The notes: generated by a model not told the origin, from the letters alone. A stretch of DNA of 38,135 nucleotides from Candidatus Thorarchaeota archaeon (GCA_004524595.1 SDOA01000027.1:1-38135), one strand, 5' to 3'. Counted from the stretch's first letter, positions 18,101 through 27,052 are shown. Numbers and translations: made by a program.

Positions 18101-21100
18101 AACAAGAGCACTCATGTTGAAATAGTAGTATCCTGGGGGAGTCTGTAGAACCGTGGCTTGTGTAAAACGTGCCACAATCGACACTTCAGTAGATGTTGAT
18201 GCGTTCCCATAATATGGAGTAACATCACCCCATACGAATGTTATTATTATCGGGTATCCATCCTCAAGCTCTGATACTAGTACAAGAGAACTCAATGAAA
18301 TTACATAGACGCCATTCGATCCCGTTAGTAGGTAATTTCCATCAATAATAATTGTTCCACCATTGTGAGAGAGAATCAGGTTCGATTTCGTTATTGTGAT
18401 TCCTGTGCTCTCAAGTTGATCAGTGATAGTAATCTCAAATGAAACATTAGAGAGAAATGGTGTGTTGAGTGGTGATTTTGATACTGATATTGAAACAGGT
18501 CTTCGAGATACCTCAATATCGACATTGCGAACTCTTGACTGATAATAGGGGCTTCCTGAATAACCAACTGTGATTGTGATACTATAAGGTCCAAAATTCC
18601 CTAGAGCAACCGTATCGATGCGAATATCGTAACTTCCATCAAGATTATCATCAACCCAGTAATTGACTCCAAGTTGTAATTGTTCAACTGAAGTTGAACA
18701 AGAAGCAATGACATTAGCTCCGATAATTCCAGTAGAGGTTGTGTCATCAGTATAATGAATGACAATTACCGCCTCAATAAGATATGGTGCCAAATCTGGT
18801 AAATCACTCGTTAATTGAGTTCGTCGCTCAATCAAAGTGAGGTAGAAGAGATCATTTGCATCAACACAATTCCTAGTTCCACCATATTCAATGTGAACAT
18901 TGACAGGAAATATGCCTAAACTCGGAAAAGCGGAAGTATCCAGATGAATAACATATGTACCATCTCCTACATCATCTACTGTGTAATATCCACTCAACCA
19001 CGCATCTAGAGTCAAAGTACCTCCATTCATTCCTACTGAGGTATAATCATCCAAATCACGATATGTGAAAGTTAAATGAAGAATATTTCCAAATTGTGTT
19101 GGAGAGTATGTCCCGTGAGTCAGGCTAGTATATCTCTCTCTTACGGTAATGTAAATCTGCACATTAGTTCTATTTTGGTAGTATGGAGCTCCAACCCATT
19201 CCACTTGTAACGTAAATGTGTGGCTTCCTATTGCAAAAACAGATGTGTCAATTTCAATATAGAATATACCTGTCAAGTCTCCATCATAATAGACATTGAA
19301 TGAATAACCAGGTGTACTAATGTAGAGATTTGGATCATCAATAATGGGATCACCGGTTAATGAATCTCTAAAGATGAATGTGAGATTTACTAATTCATCA
19401 TATGGAGTTACTGGAAGAGGATTCCAATCAACAATAGTCAATCTACTTGTCGTATATACTGAGATGATAATTATTTGATTCTGATAATAAGGAAGTGCTG
19501 CATTTGTCCAATTAAGCCAAAGTCTTAGCTCAACCACTCCAAGACCACTTAAAAGTGCAGAATCAAAGCTTATTCTATACTCTCCAGGATTGTTTATGAA
19601 ATCAATTTCAGAGATAATCATATCTGCCTGGGTGATGGTTTCTCCAAGTGTTAATACTTCAATATAGATGCGTACATTACCCGCATAGGGACCTGTACCA
19701 TTCACAACTCCGGTAATTCCTCCGACATCGTAGTAGATAATTGTGAATGTAATATCTTCGCCAAATGGAGTGACAATAGGACTCTCACCAATGAAAATGT
19801 CGGTTGGAGCAGCAGTTATACTTACACTTGTTGATAGTCCCAAGTTCGAGTATTTCGGATTTACACCGATCCAGCTCATTTGAATGTTGAGTATAACAGT
19901 ACCTACATCTGCCCATTGATCTGCAGGAATGTGTATTGTATACAATCCATCAGAAGTAATACTTACAACGTGGTAATTGAGAGAGGGTACTCCTGAAGTC
20001 GTTATTACAAGCTCAACATAACCTCCTAATGTTGTACCATTTACGATTCCAGTATTTGCATCAACATCGTAGTATACAAGATTGACCGTAATATTTCCAG
20101 TGTAGGGAGTAGATTCAATCGAATTATCCAGATACAAGGAAGTAAGGTGTGTTCTCAATTCGACTGTAACAATAAAACTCTGGTTCTGGGCACCATATCG
20201 TTCAACTGAGAATACTATATCATAGAAGCCAAGTGCATCATCATCCATTGAATAAATTATGACCTCATATACACCTGGTGTTGCTGTTTCAGTAACAGTA
20301 TAGTTTTGATCGCCACTTGAATGAATATCAGACCAATTACATGAAATATAGCTCTCAGCTCCACTAATTGGTACCTTAAGGTCTGTATCGCGATAGGTAA
20401 TAGTGAATGAAGTAGTATATCCAACAGGTAAAGAAAGAAGACTGGTCGACGGTATAGCAGATGTATGAAGTTCTCGTACCTCAACGCTGAGAATAATAGA
20501 TTTGGATTCATAGAAATTCTTTGTTGCAGTAATCTGAACCCTGTAGACATCCAGAGTCATACCTGTTGTATCAAGACTTAGCAAGTAATTTCCAAAGCCA
20601 TCAGGAGTAATGCCATAACTTTCAGTCCAATTACAGCTTATTTCAGCTCCAATGACCGGGTCTGTGAACATATCTTCAAAATAGAGATGCAGATACGCCG
20701 TATTGCCACTCGCCACATTTATACCGGGGGCATCAGAAGAGAGGAGGTTAGTCTCATAAATTACATTAACAGTGAATGTTTCAAAGATTGAATCATAGTA
20801 GGTTTTTGACCAGCTCAAATCAACGACATATTCACCGTTGGATGCAAGAATACCAGTATCTAGTGTGACACTATATTCACCCGTACCCATATCATTTACG
20901 TTCCCAGAACCGAAGCCTCCGGAGTACACCATAACGCCTGCTGGTAGGAGGTTTCCATTATCGATATCTTCTACTCTGAATTGAAGGAATACTATATCGC
21001 CATAAGTCACATTGACACTCCAAGTTGCGATTCCAGTGACAGGATATTTAACAGTCATCTCAGATCCATGAACAATACTAAAGCTCCGACAAAAGTATCC

Positions 21101-22921
21101 GATATTATGAATCTCACTATTTGAAATTTCATCATCGACTTCAACTTGTACTTCCCAAGAACCCACACCAGCAGTGACTGCATCTAATGTGACGAATCCA
21201 GATGTTGCATATCCGTTACTATCAACTGCAGCCTGAAGGGTATTCCAGATTGAACCTGTTGAATCGTAAATAGTGAAAGTCACTATGTCATTTTCATAAG
21301 CACTAGACAGTATTGCTCTAAATCTTGTATTTTCATCTGCTCTGAATATCTTTGTCTGAGCCCACTGACTTAGACTGCTATCCCATACTTGAATGTTTGA
21401 AACCATATTTGGAGATGTGCCGCGAATCATCCAGAATCCGGTCGGATCCGAGAGCCCAAGTTCATATACTGAAACATTTACTACCCCATCTCCTGGATTT
21501 CCAAGATACCACCCGGAAGGTAGATTTGTGTATCTATCGGATGGTTCTGAAACAAATGTAACATCTCGATTCATCGGAATTGTCACATTGAAGAAAAACT
21601 GATCCTCATAGCCACCAGGAATACTGACATAGTAATTAGTTTCCCAGTTAATTGAACTAGCATTTGTGACTGAATATTTGTCACCTAGTGTTATAAGCTC
21701 TGTATTGTTAATCGTTGGACTCAGGATTTTTCTTGCAAATATCCACACATTTACGTCTATATCTACATTGATGTTTTCATCTGGATTAGGGGGATTCGGA
21801 CTAGGAGTCCATGTGAAATTTGCAAAGGCTAGACCATCTGTCCAAGGTGTTGTTGGGAAGTACCATGCTGTACCCAAACCAAAGATGGGATCAGAACCCT
21901 CGATGATATCTTGAACATCAACACCATTCATTTGAAGGTGTATATCTGAAGGTGCGGCTTTTGCTGTTATGTAAACAACGATATTATCAACACGAACTGT
22001 TGGATTCACATCAGGACGCCACCATTCAAGTGCAGTTGTTCTTAGACCGACCCAAAGGGGAACATTGGGTAAATCAATAGATGAAATGTCAATCTCGATA
22101 TAACCAGTCGATAGCCAGGTAGAACCATCAAATGCGTCAAAGGGCAAGTGCCACAGATAAGTACCTCCATTATCTGGATCACCAATTGAAACAAACACTT
22201 CGAAGAAACCTGTGAATATACTCCATGCAATATCACCCCAATAATCAAGTGAAATGCCTACTTTTGAAACATCTCCTCTATCTATCGTTAGATTTTGAAC
22301 CATGTAGGCTTTATCACCAACATCGTACCAGTCTCCGCGAAGTCCTCCTCCTGCATCATAGTAATACCCATCCATCCAAAAACGGGCGCAACCATCACCA
22401 GTTCCATGACCATTTGCCTCCCAAGCTGATGTCATTGCATTTGTGTAAGAAGGACCAAAAGTTGAAGGTTCATCATGAGTCAAAAATGTCCAATGAGATG
22501 AATCGTCAAGTCCAGAATTATCAACCCATGTCCGATTTTCTGTAATGCTAGTTATATCTGTATAGACACCATAAGATTCCCATCCCTCACCAAGAGGGAC
22601 ACTTAGATTAACACTTGTTGTGGAAGAACTCGCTGCATTATAGTAGAGGCGCTTATCCTCAAAGGTATCTATTCTAACACCAGATTCATTAGCATAGAGT
22701 GGATCACCCGTACCTGTTAGACCTGTTGGTATATCAGAGAGAGGATATTCTTGAACTATCTCATCAGGTGCAATTTGTAGCAGCCCTCCATTGGAGAGCT
22801 CGACGGTCTTGCTTTCCGCAGATTCTTGACCTTGTGCTACCCATCCTGGAGGGGTGATAAATGTTCCAAGAAAGAGGGGTAGTAGGACAAGAAGCAAACC
22901 CATCATTTTCTTTGTTCTCAT
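15098..22921 (-). CDS. Giant single-pass surface protein with about 17 Ig-like repeats, paralog B
   Basis: A 2607-residue protein with the same plan as the downstream gene: signal peptide (MRTKKMMGLLLVLLPLFLG...), N-terminal jelly-roll-like region (SLTENRTW here reads SITENRTW), beta-rich module, about 17 Ig-like repeats, a transmembrane helix near 2400-2420, and a ~187-residue cytosolic tail with KGRIPKPA and a closing LTRAEIDALLGEIG. Individual repeats match the same-numbered repeat of paralog A better than their own neighbours; the repeat with SYISCNWSDIHSSGDQNYTV is one clear pair. This means a whole-gene duplication rather than independent repeat growth. A ribosome-binding site AGGAG (22930-22934) lies eight bases before the ATG. 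Role as adhesin, receptor or envelope layer is inferred from architecture only. Confidence 0.9.
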   Translation of the reverse strand: MRTKKMMGLLLVLLPLFLGTFITPPGWVAQGQESAESKTVELSNGGLLQIAPDEIVQEYPLSDIPTGLTGTGDPLYANESGVRIDTFEDKRLYYNAASSSTTSVNLSVPLGEGWESYGVYTDITSITENRTWVDNSGLDDSSHWTFLTHDEPSTFGPSYTNAMTSAWEANGHGTGDGCARFWMDGYYYDAGGGLRGDWYDVGDKAYMVQNLTIDRGDVSKVGISLDYWGDIAWSIFTGFFEVFVSIGDPDNGGTYLWHLPFDAFDGSTWLSTGYIEIDISSIDLPNVPLWVGLRTTALEWWRPDVNPTVRVDNIVVYITAKAAPSDIHLQMNGVDVQDIIEGSDPIFGLGTAWYFPTTPWTDGLAFANFTWTPSPNPPNPDENINVDIDVNVWIFARKILSPTINNTELITLGDKYSVTNASSINWETNYYVSIPGGYEDQFFFNVTIPMNRDVTFVSEPSDRYTNLPSGWYLGNPGDGVVNVSVYELGLSDPTGFWMIRGTSPNMVSNIQVWDSSLSQWAQTKIFRADENTRFRAILSSAYENDIVTFTIYDSTGSIWNTLQAAVDSNGYATSGFVTLDAVTAGVGSWEVQVEVDDEISNSEIHNIGYFCRSFSIVHGSEMTVKYPVTGIATWSVNVTYGDIVFLQFRVEDIDNGNLLPAGVMVYSGGFGSGNVNDMGTGEYSVTLDTGILASNGEYVVDLSWSKTYYDSIFETFTVNVIYETNLLSSDAPGINVASGNTAYLHLYFEDMFTDPVIGAEISCNWTESYGITPDGFGNYLLSLDTTGMTLDVYRVQITATKNFYESKSIILSVEVRELHTSAIPSTSLLSLPVGYTTSFTITYRDTDLKVPISGAESYISCNWSDIHSSGDQNYTVTETATPGVYEVIIYSMDDDALGFYDIVFSVERYGAQNQSFIVTVELRTHLTSLYLDNSIESTPYTGNITVNLVYYDVDANTGIVNGTTLGGYVELVITTSGVPSLNYHVVSITSDGLYTIHIPADQWADVGTVILNIQMSWIGVNPKYSNLGLSTSVSITAAPTDIFIGESPIVTPFGEDITFTIIYYDVGGITGVVNGTGPYAGNVRIYIEVLTLGETITQADMIISEIDFINNPGEYRISFDSALLSGLGVVELRLWLNWTNAALPYYQNQIIIISVYTTSRLTIVDWNPLPVTPYDELVNLTFIFRDSLTGDPIIDDPNLYISTPGYSFNVYYDGDLTGIFYIEIDTSVFAIGSHTFTLQVEWVGAPYYQNRTNVQIYITVRERYTSLTHGTYSPTQFGNILHLTFTYRDLDDYTSVGMNGGTLTLDAWLSGYYTVDDVGDGTYVIHLDTSAFPSLGIFPVNVHIEYGGTRNCVDANDLFYLTLIERRTQLTSDLPDLAPYLIEAVIVIHYTDDTTSTGIIGANVIASCSTSVEQLQLGVNYWVDDNLDGSYDIRIDTVALGNFGPYSITITVGYSGSPYYQSRVRNVDIEVSRRPVSISVSKSPLNTPFLSNVSFEITITDQLESTGITITKSNLILSHNGGTIIIDGNYLLTGSNGVYVISLSSLVLVSELEDGYPIIITFVWGDVTPYYGNASTSTEVSIVARFTQATVLQTPPGYYYFNMSALVRYSDYLSGSKISGAILTVACLNQTSFDYWVINNPDDTYTILIDTNSLSGLGRYFFSANFTWFGSPYYRNITGLAFSMNVNPVSTSLSFELPEGVTYYLGDTIYANITYTAIEFDTGIPGALVQADWLLTAYSITEIESGVYQMVISTSGLDAQIYRFNINATKAFYLYQEIEVDILLAAIPVQIELEFLPTNPVWGDTLEFEANVTDARLGTPILGANVTLTLDTVSILLTDNNNDGIYNCTILTSWLNAGEYTIRVESILLNYETRQRDFQIRIDKVPAKLTALIDPQSSVNGQIIEIEVNYLMYSNSSPIEEVGYITYSWVGGTGILSWSPADGKYIGTFIVQDASVGNHQILVQASSLNFRSVSIQITIEVTEIQTALVPVSSIVVTVNYRDIANITVYLENTDLSLPVTGASLTYGISDFTGDLIELGTPGYYYALVDTSLLSVQEWTLSISSTKPGYTPSLIQYTLNIEEIVTEILVPEDEATITAYYGEIVIFHFTYSDTHADEGVPDAITNYTLENIRGSLVDMGNGTYTLTLNTSLVSAGSIPHDISVTFRKDNYQFAFGLVKLLVKPISTQVLGPVEMIFPIGDDYSLLFTYRDILNDEYVIDGLASAIWEFAPVVLTNLGNGSYRFGPTESGLPSGLPDRSTPYKITISISRGNYSRADLVLYLTIRQIDTQVLYNDNLGTIYVGELFYVNVTFIDKDHDLTIADADINFIRIGSRVDDGLIRVEDQDIDWGNGTYSLAFRAPSLAFYSLRIEFSKLNYQVALVEIDIYTELSPEQEALVTGFQYGTMAFLLLAALAALYIKVLSVPRLLRILRSMIGALSKGRIPKPADVPIRRMMLVQMMNEDLVPMRITKTEDDVALSTVDITAMDVEELLEQLAYVVGLTPVDVDILRRDLDQMRPSERAGFINEVLKQERARRAKELAEADVTGKVGVGAEVEEKLSEEELVHLKERLMKMGIEETEADLMVEQARNLTRAEIDALLGEIGGMEE
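15111..15116 (-). promoter_or_regulatory. Ribosome-binding site for paralog A inside the end of paralog B
   Basis: On the minus strand AGGAGG lies nine bases before the ATG at 15101, inside the last codons of the upstream gene. With the four-base ATGA overlap it indicates that the two giant proteins are made from one message and translated together. Confidence 0.75.
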
Positions 22922-23027
22922 TGGACGGTCTCCTAAAGCATATACTCAGGACTGAGTTGACTGGATGGAGTAACTACTTCATACCACTATATGAATAGAT
23001 GGTGATTCTATAGAGTGAACAACCGTT

Positions 23028-23069
23028 CGAAATTTCGGTACTATTAATATTTGCTATTCATTTCGAAAT
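23028..23069. promoter_or_regulatory. Pair of related palindromes upstream of the giant-gene operon
   Basis: CGAAATTTCG at 23028-23037 and ATTTCGAAAT at 23060-23069 are both perfect 10-bp palindromes sharing the GAAAT/TTTCG elements, with centres 32 bp apart (about three helical turns). Between them, on the minus strand, lies CAAATATTAATAG, a possible TATA box about 120 bases before the start codon at 22921. They could be operator sites flanking the promoter. The 185-base gap 22922-23106 shows no gene. Confidence 0.35.
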
Positions 23070-23074
23070 TCTGG

Positions 23075-23090
23075 AAATAAAAAAAAGAGT
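23075..23090 (-). terminator. Poly-T terminator after the metalloprotease gene
   Basis: On the minus strand the sequence downstream of the stop codon reads CTCTTTTTTTTATTT, an unbroken run of eight T. A bare T tract of this kind is a normal archaeal intrinsic terminator. No stem is evident. Confidence 0.5.
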
Positions 23091-23106
23091 AAAATGAAAG
23101 CTCCTT

Positions 23107-25302
23107 CTATTGCTTCCGTAGAACTCGTACCACAATCACAACTATAATAGAAACTGAAGCCACAAAAATTGAGGTATACACAAAAAGAGTCAAATCAAAT
23201 TGTGCCGAAGTTGTTGCATTTGTAGTAACAATGTGATCTGTCGCAATTGAAACAACTTCATGCGTACTTTCAGCTCTATTCATCGCCCAATCCCATGCAA
23301 CAATCCATACTTCGATTGCATATACAGCCATAAATTCAGGGACTATAGCATTCCATGTTCCACTATTGTAGGTACAAGGATATGCACTGATAGTACAATG
23401 GTCAATCCAAAGATAGACTGACACATTCTCCAGACCAGAGAGTTCATCTGTGACATGAGCTCTGATATCAAAACCATCTGTTGTGATACCAGGTAATGCC
23501 TCCCAAGTCGAGATTATTGGTGCAGTGTCATCATGTGTAGACCACATCATTCGTTTAATCCAATCTTCTGCATCTTTGAGTTTATTAAATGCTAATTGCC
23601 AGTCCATCTCATTATAGGAAAATCTCGCATTATCAAAGAGGTCTAAGATCTTCTGTTCAGCCAGATATGTTTCAGGTCGTTCATCTACACCAAGGTCTGC
23701 TTGTTTGTCAATAAAATCGTCGTACAACAAAGCTTCCATCTGATCTAGATACGTCCCCTGTACCCAATTCTTATCAAATCTCGAAGTGCCATTGTGATAG
23801 GCAAAGTAACCCATAGGGCCATATGAGAAGTCACTCGAATACTGTTCATGTTGCCAGGTATGATGAAAACCGATTGCATGCATGGTCTCATGAAGTTGAA
23901 TTGCTGAGATTCCATCTTTAGGAGTTATACCATCAGGTCTGTAATACCGCTCCCATGATTTCCAGATAACAGTCTGTCCGCCACCTCCAAGTCCGGTATA
24001 TGTTCGACCATAAACATGCATTTCCATCTGTTGTTTGATAAATACAACTCCAAACACATTGATATCTGAACTATCCACATCGATATAGTTGGGTCGCATT
24101 GTACTATATATAGCATCGAACATGCCTCCTCCATCGACGATAGTCATACCATCTGGTTCAAGAGTGGCATATGACCAGAATGTAGCATTCCACAAGGGGT
24201 ATTCATCAATATCTAAAAACTGAACATCTGTGTCCCAGCTGATGAAGGGATACAGCTCTTCAAGGTGTGCCTTTTGAACTTCTGAATTGGTGACCCATCT
24301 TAGACTATCGACTGAGATACCTTCTTCGACATCCATACAAATAACGAGTGCTCGCAGTAATCCGGATTCACAATACTTTGCAGGTTGATGCTGATAGGGG
24401 AAGAATAATAGATTAATTGGATCCCAAATGCACTCCTGTAGATAGATATTCAGATCATTAATGCCACTTGGCGTCTCCAAATCTAGACTTGAAACTTTAT
24501 CCTCTAGGTCTTGAGTCCAAAAATCATATTGTGTACCTATATACTCACTCCACCAGATTCTACACCACTTCAAATACCATTGATGTGCACTAGGGTCAAC
24601 AAAGAAGGTGTTATACTTACCACCAAAACCTGAGTAATCCATTGTTACATTTGGATTCAGAGTATTATCCCACTCCAATCTAAACCAATCTTGTTTCTCT
24701 CCAGTATCAGGATCCATTGGATGATAATCGTACCAGTGCTCAAGACTATGGTCTGAGTTATCGAGAGCTGAGAAATTCACCAAATAGAGAGTATAACCAA
24801 GGTCTGGTTGAGTGACATAAGGATTATCCTCAAGCCAATCCTCGATTGCATAGGCATCAATGATTCGCCCATCTCGAGGGTAAAATATCCGTTGTGGTTC
24901 ATCAAGATGATTTTTTTGATAGAGCAGTGCTGCTTCATCTAAAGATGTACCAGTACCTGTTCCATTGACTGAATTATCAATAGCAATTTGCATCAAATCA
25001 TTCGAGTATGCAGAACTTGCATAATACACTTCATATTGAATGTTATAAGTCATGACGACAGTGCCAGAGGAGTAGACCCTTTGAGCTGGCATTCTATCGA
25101 GAAGAATATTTTCATCAATGATGCTCTCATCATAATTTACTATAATGATATTGACGATCCAATGACGCTCTATCGTGAGAGAACTCAGACTATGAACGTT
25201 ATGGCTTTGAAGATTCTCCCCAACGGAGAAGTAAGAATTGCTGCCACTTATTGTACTTGCTAGAATGAAGATAATGATGACAAGAATCCTTATGCAACGC
25301 AT
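23107..25302 (-). CDS. Membrane-anchored metzincin-like zinc metalloprotease
   Basis: A 731-residue protein with a signal peptide (MRCIRILVIIIFILASTISG). The complete zinc-binding motif HExxHxxGxxH appears as HETMHAIGFHH at residues 471-481, with Glu472 as general base, and SYGPMGYF about 15 residues later is a plausible Met-turn, which together define metzincins. After a helical region comes a beta-sandwich-like segment (DDTAPIIS...GFDIRAHVTDELSG) and a C-terminal transmembrane helix (~705-726) with basic end RVLRKQ. It should act outside the cell, tethered to the membrane. The exact peptidase family is not recognised. It lies on the same strand just upstream of the giant surface genes, which could be substrates; that is inference. 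The T tract at 23078 separates the transcripts. Confidence 0.85.
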   Translation of the reverse strand: MRCIRILVIIIFILASTISGSNSYFSVGENLQSHNVHSLSSLTIERHWIVNIIIVNYDESIIDENILLDRMPAQRVYSSGTVVMTYNIQYEVYYASSAYSNDLMQIAIDNSVNGTGTGTSLDEAALLYQKNHLDEPQRIFYPRDGRIIDAYAIEDWLEDNPYVTQPDLGYTLYLVNFSALDNSDHSLEHWYDYHPMDPDTGEKQDWFRLEWDNTLNPNVTMDYSGFGGKYNTFFVDPSAHQWYLKWCRIWWSEYIGTQYDFWTQDLEDKVSSLDLETPSGINDLNIYLQECIWDPINLLFFPYQHQPAKYCESGLLRALVICMDVEEGISVDSLRWVTNSEVQKAHLEELYPFISWDTDVQFLDIDEYPLWNATFWSYATLEPDGMTIVDGGGMFDAIYSTMRPNYIDVDSSDINVFGVVFIKQQMEMHVYGRTYTGLGGGGQTVIWKSWERYYRPDGITPKDGISAIQLHETMHAIGFHHTWQHEQYSSDFSYGPMGYFAYHNGTSRFDKNWVQGTYLDQMEALLYDDFIDKQADLGVDERPETYLAEQKILDLFDNARFSYNEMDWQLAFNKLKDAEDWIKRMMWSTHDDTAPIISTWEALPGITTDGFDIRAHVTDELSGLENVSVYLWIDHCTISAYPCTYNSGTWNAIVPEFMAVYAIEVWIVAWDWAMNRAESTHEVVSIATDHIVTTNATTSAQFDLTLFVYTSIFVASVSIIVVIVVRVLRKQ

Positions 25303-25602
25303 AACATCCTTAGTAATTTTTCACCTATTAATCACTCGGAATAAGTAATTCATGCAAAACAACTCAATAAGATATATACCAATATATTATATTAGGAAAT
25401 ATCTATTAATGCTTCCCAGAGCGTCGGCTCAAGAAAAACTACAAAGAAGCCTTTGATTAATCACATTTGTTTCCGCAGACAAGTGTTTAACGTCCTAAAC
25501 GTCAATGATACAGTCGACGCCCTCTCCTCACCACTGATTTTGAATCCATCAGGTAGTCTTAAATTATCGACTAGACCGCTGGCTTAAACTGGAGCTACAA
25601 GA
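25303..25602. other. Divergent AT-rich intergenic region with TATA-like sites and hairpins
   Basis: This 300-base gap separates the metalloprotease (-) and the acyl-CoA synthetase (+). No gene or tRNA is supported. On the minus strand GGTATATATC (25371-25380) is a candidate TATA box about 70 bases before the protease ATG. On the plus strand CTTAAATTATC (25558-25568) could serve the synthetase, whose GGAG (25591-25594) lies eight bases before its ATG. Two adjacent inverted repeats lie at 25534-25552 (CTGAT/ATCAG) and 25554-25573 (TAGTC/GACTA), and GTTTA/TAAAC at 25484-25499. Confidence 0.4.
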
Positions 25603-27039
25603 ATGAATGCGATAAAGAGACCCACTATTAAAGAGATACTCAATATAAAATCAGTAGCAATTGTTGGTGTATCTGCAAAACTTGGATATTATTGGGTCCA
25701 CTCTATGCTTCAATGGGAACATAATCTCAAAATATGGCTTGTCTCTAAGAAAGGAGGCGAGGTCCTTGGGCATAAGATATACCAAAGCGTCCTAGAGATA
25801 CCAGAGAAGATTGATTATGCGATCATTGCAGTTCCATATATGGCCGTTCCTGAGACCTTAGAACAATGTTATGAGAAAGGTGCTAAAGGAGTCACAATCT
25901 TCACAAGTGGATTCTCAGAACTTGGCACAGAAGAGGGGAGAAAGAGGGAGGACACTATTAAGACATTTCTGGAAGGCCATCCAATGAGAGCATTTGGTCC
26001 AAATTGCATGGGACTAATGTATCCAGAGATTGGTTTTGCATTCATGCCGACATCAAAGAAACTGGTTGGTAACGCAGGATTTCTTTCCCAATCTGGAGGA
26101 GTAGCAATCGCTACATATACAGCCGGTGTAGCAGGAGGAATGGGATTCAGCAAGGTCTTTAGTTTTGGAAATCAAGTGGATATCAAACCTCAAGAGCTTT
26201 TGGATTTCTTCCGTGATGACGATAAGACCAAAGTAGTTGGCGCATATATAGAGGGGGCAAAGAACGGTCGTAAGGTACTGAGCGCTTTAATGGGAGCCAG
26301 TCAAATAAAACCAGTTGTTGTATTGAAGGGAGGTCGTTCTAATGAAGGTTCTAGAGCTGCAGCATCGCATACTGGCGCACTTGCTGGAAGCAACCAAATT
26401 TGGAATGCTGCTTTCCGTCAAGCAAATATTCAGACAGTTGACACTTTGGAAGACCTTGTAGCTACAATGAGTATTTTTTCACTAAGCCCCAGACCAAAAT
26501 CTAGGAATATTGGTCTTGTAGCAATAAGTGGTGGAACAAGTGTAATCTATACAGACCTCTGTGTTGAAAACGGACTACATGTTCCGAAGACCTCAGAAAC
26601 CACAATAAAGAAACTTGATCCACTAATCCGAGATGTAGGAACAGGACTCGGTAATCCTATAGACCTTGCAGCAGACTATTATCAGGACCAAACCACAGCA
26701 GAAGTGATTCGTCTAGTCGGAGAAGAGCAGAATTTTGATTCACTGATTATTGAAGCAGATGTTCATAATATGCATCAGGTGGCAACAATTCTTAACGCGC
26801 AGGATACGCTGGTAGACTACTGGAGGATAATAGCAGATGCAGGAAAGCACGTTGTTGAAAAAGAGAAGAAACCAGTACTAATAGCTATTCCAGAGGTTGC
26901 ATATCCAGGTCCAAGGGCCGATGCATGGAATGTATTTGTTGAGAGAGGATTACCGGTATTTCATAATGTCAAAGAAGCAGTTTTGGGGCTTTCTCGAGTA
27001 TGTGTGTATCATGAAACTAGACAACTGAGAGAGAAATGA
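25603..27039 (+). CDS. ADP-forming acyl-CoA synthetase, alpha-subunit-like (CoA-binding and ligase domains)
   Basis: A 478-residue cytosolic protein of the NDP-forming acyl-CoA synthetase superfamily (ACD/succinyl-CoA ligase-like). It has an N-terminal CoA-binding Rossmann domain (VAIVGVSAKLGYYW), the FGPNCMGLMYP loop, FLSQSGGVAIA, and the catalytic phospho-histidine loop SHTGALAGS with His256, followed by the flavodoxin-like ligase domain (VAISGGTSVIYTDLC, GNPIDLAADYY). The ATP-grasp beta domain is absent, so activity would need a separate beta subunit encoded elsewhere. The family converts acyl-CoA, ADP and phosphate to acid, CoA and ATP in archaeal peptide and sugar fermentation. The acyl substrate cannot be told. 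Its stop lies 13 bases from the convergent gene. Confidence 0.88.
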   Translation: MNAIKRPTIKEILNIKSVAIVGVSAKLGYYWVHSMLQWEHNLKIWLVSKKGGEVLGHKIYQSVLEIPEKIDYAIIAVPYMAVPETLEQCYEKGAKGVTIFTSGFSELGTEEGRKREDTIKTFLEGHPMRAFGPNCMGLMYPEIGFAFMPTSKKLVGNAGFLSQSGGVAIATYTAGVAGGMGFSKVFSFGNQVDIKPQELLDFFRDDDKTKVVGAYIEGAKNGRKVLSALMGASQIKPVVVLKGGRSNEGSRAAASHTGALAGSNQIWNAAFRQANIQTVDTLEDLVATMSIFSLSPRPKSRNIGLVAISGGTSVIYTDLCVENGLHVPKTSETTIKKLDPLIRDVGTGLGNPIDLAADYYQDQTTAEVIRLVGEEQNFDSLIIEADVHNMHQVATILNAQDTLVDYWRIIADAGKHVVEKEKKPVLIAIPEVAYPGPRADAWNVFVERGLPVFHNVKEAVLGLSRVCVYHETRQLREK

Positions 27040-27052
27040 GATTGCTGTGTAA

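Noticed and set aside
22225..22545. 106-codon plus-strand frame and other frames inside the giant genes
   Set aside because: Shadows of the long minus-strand coding sequences, rich in His/Leu/Ser as expected from the reverse frame.
7359..22921. Archaeosortase or sortase sorting signal on the giant proteins
   Set aside because: PGF occurs only in the N-terminal module and no LPxTG is present near the C-terminus; the proteins are anchored by a helix with a long cytosolic tail instead.
25421..25521. Possible tRNA: GCGTCGG pairs with TCGACGC at a tRNA-like distance
   Set aside because: No D-loop GG, no T-arm GGTTCRAAYCC sequence and no anticodon arm fit; only the end pairing is tRNA-like.
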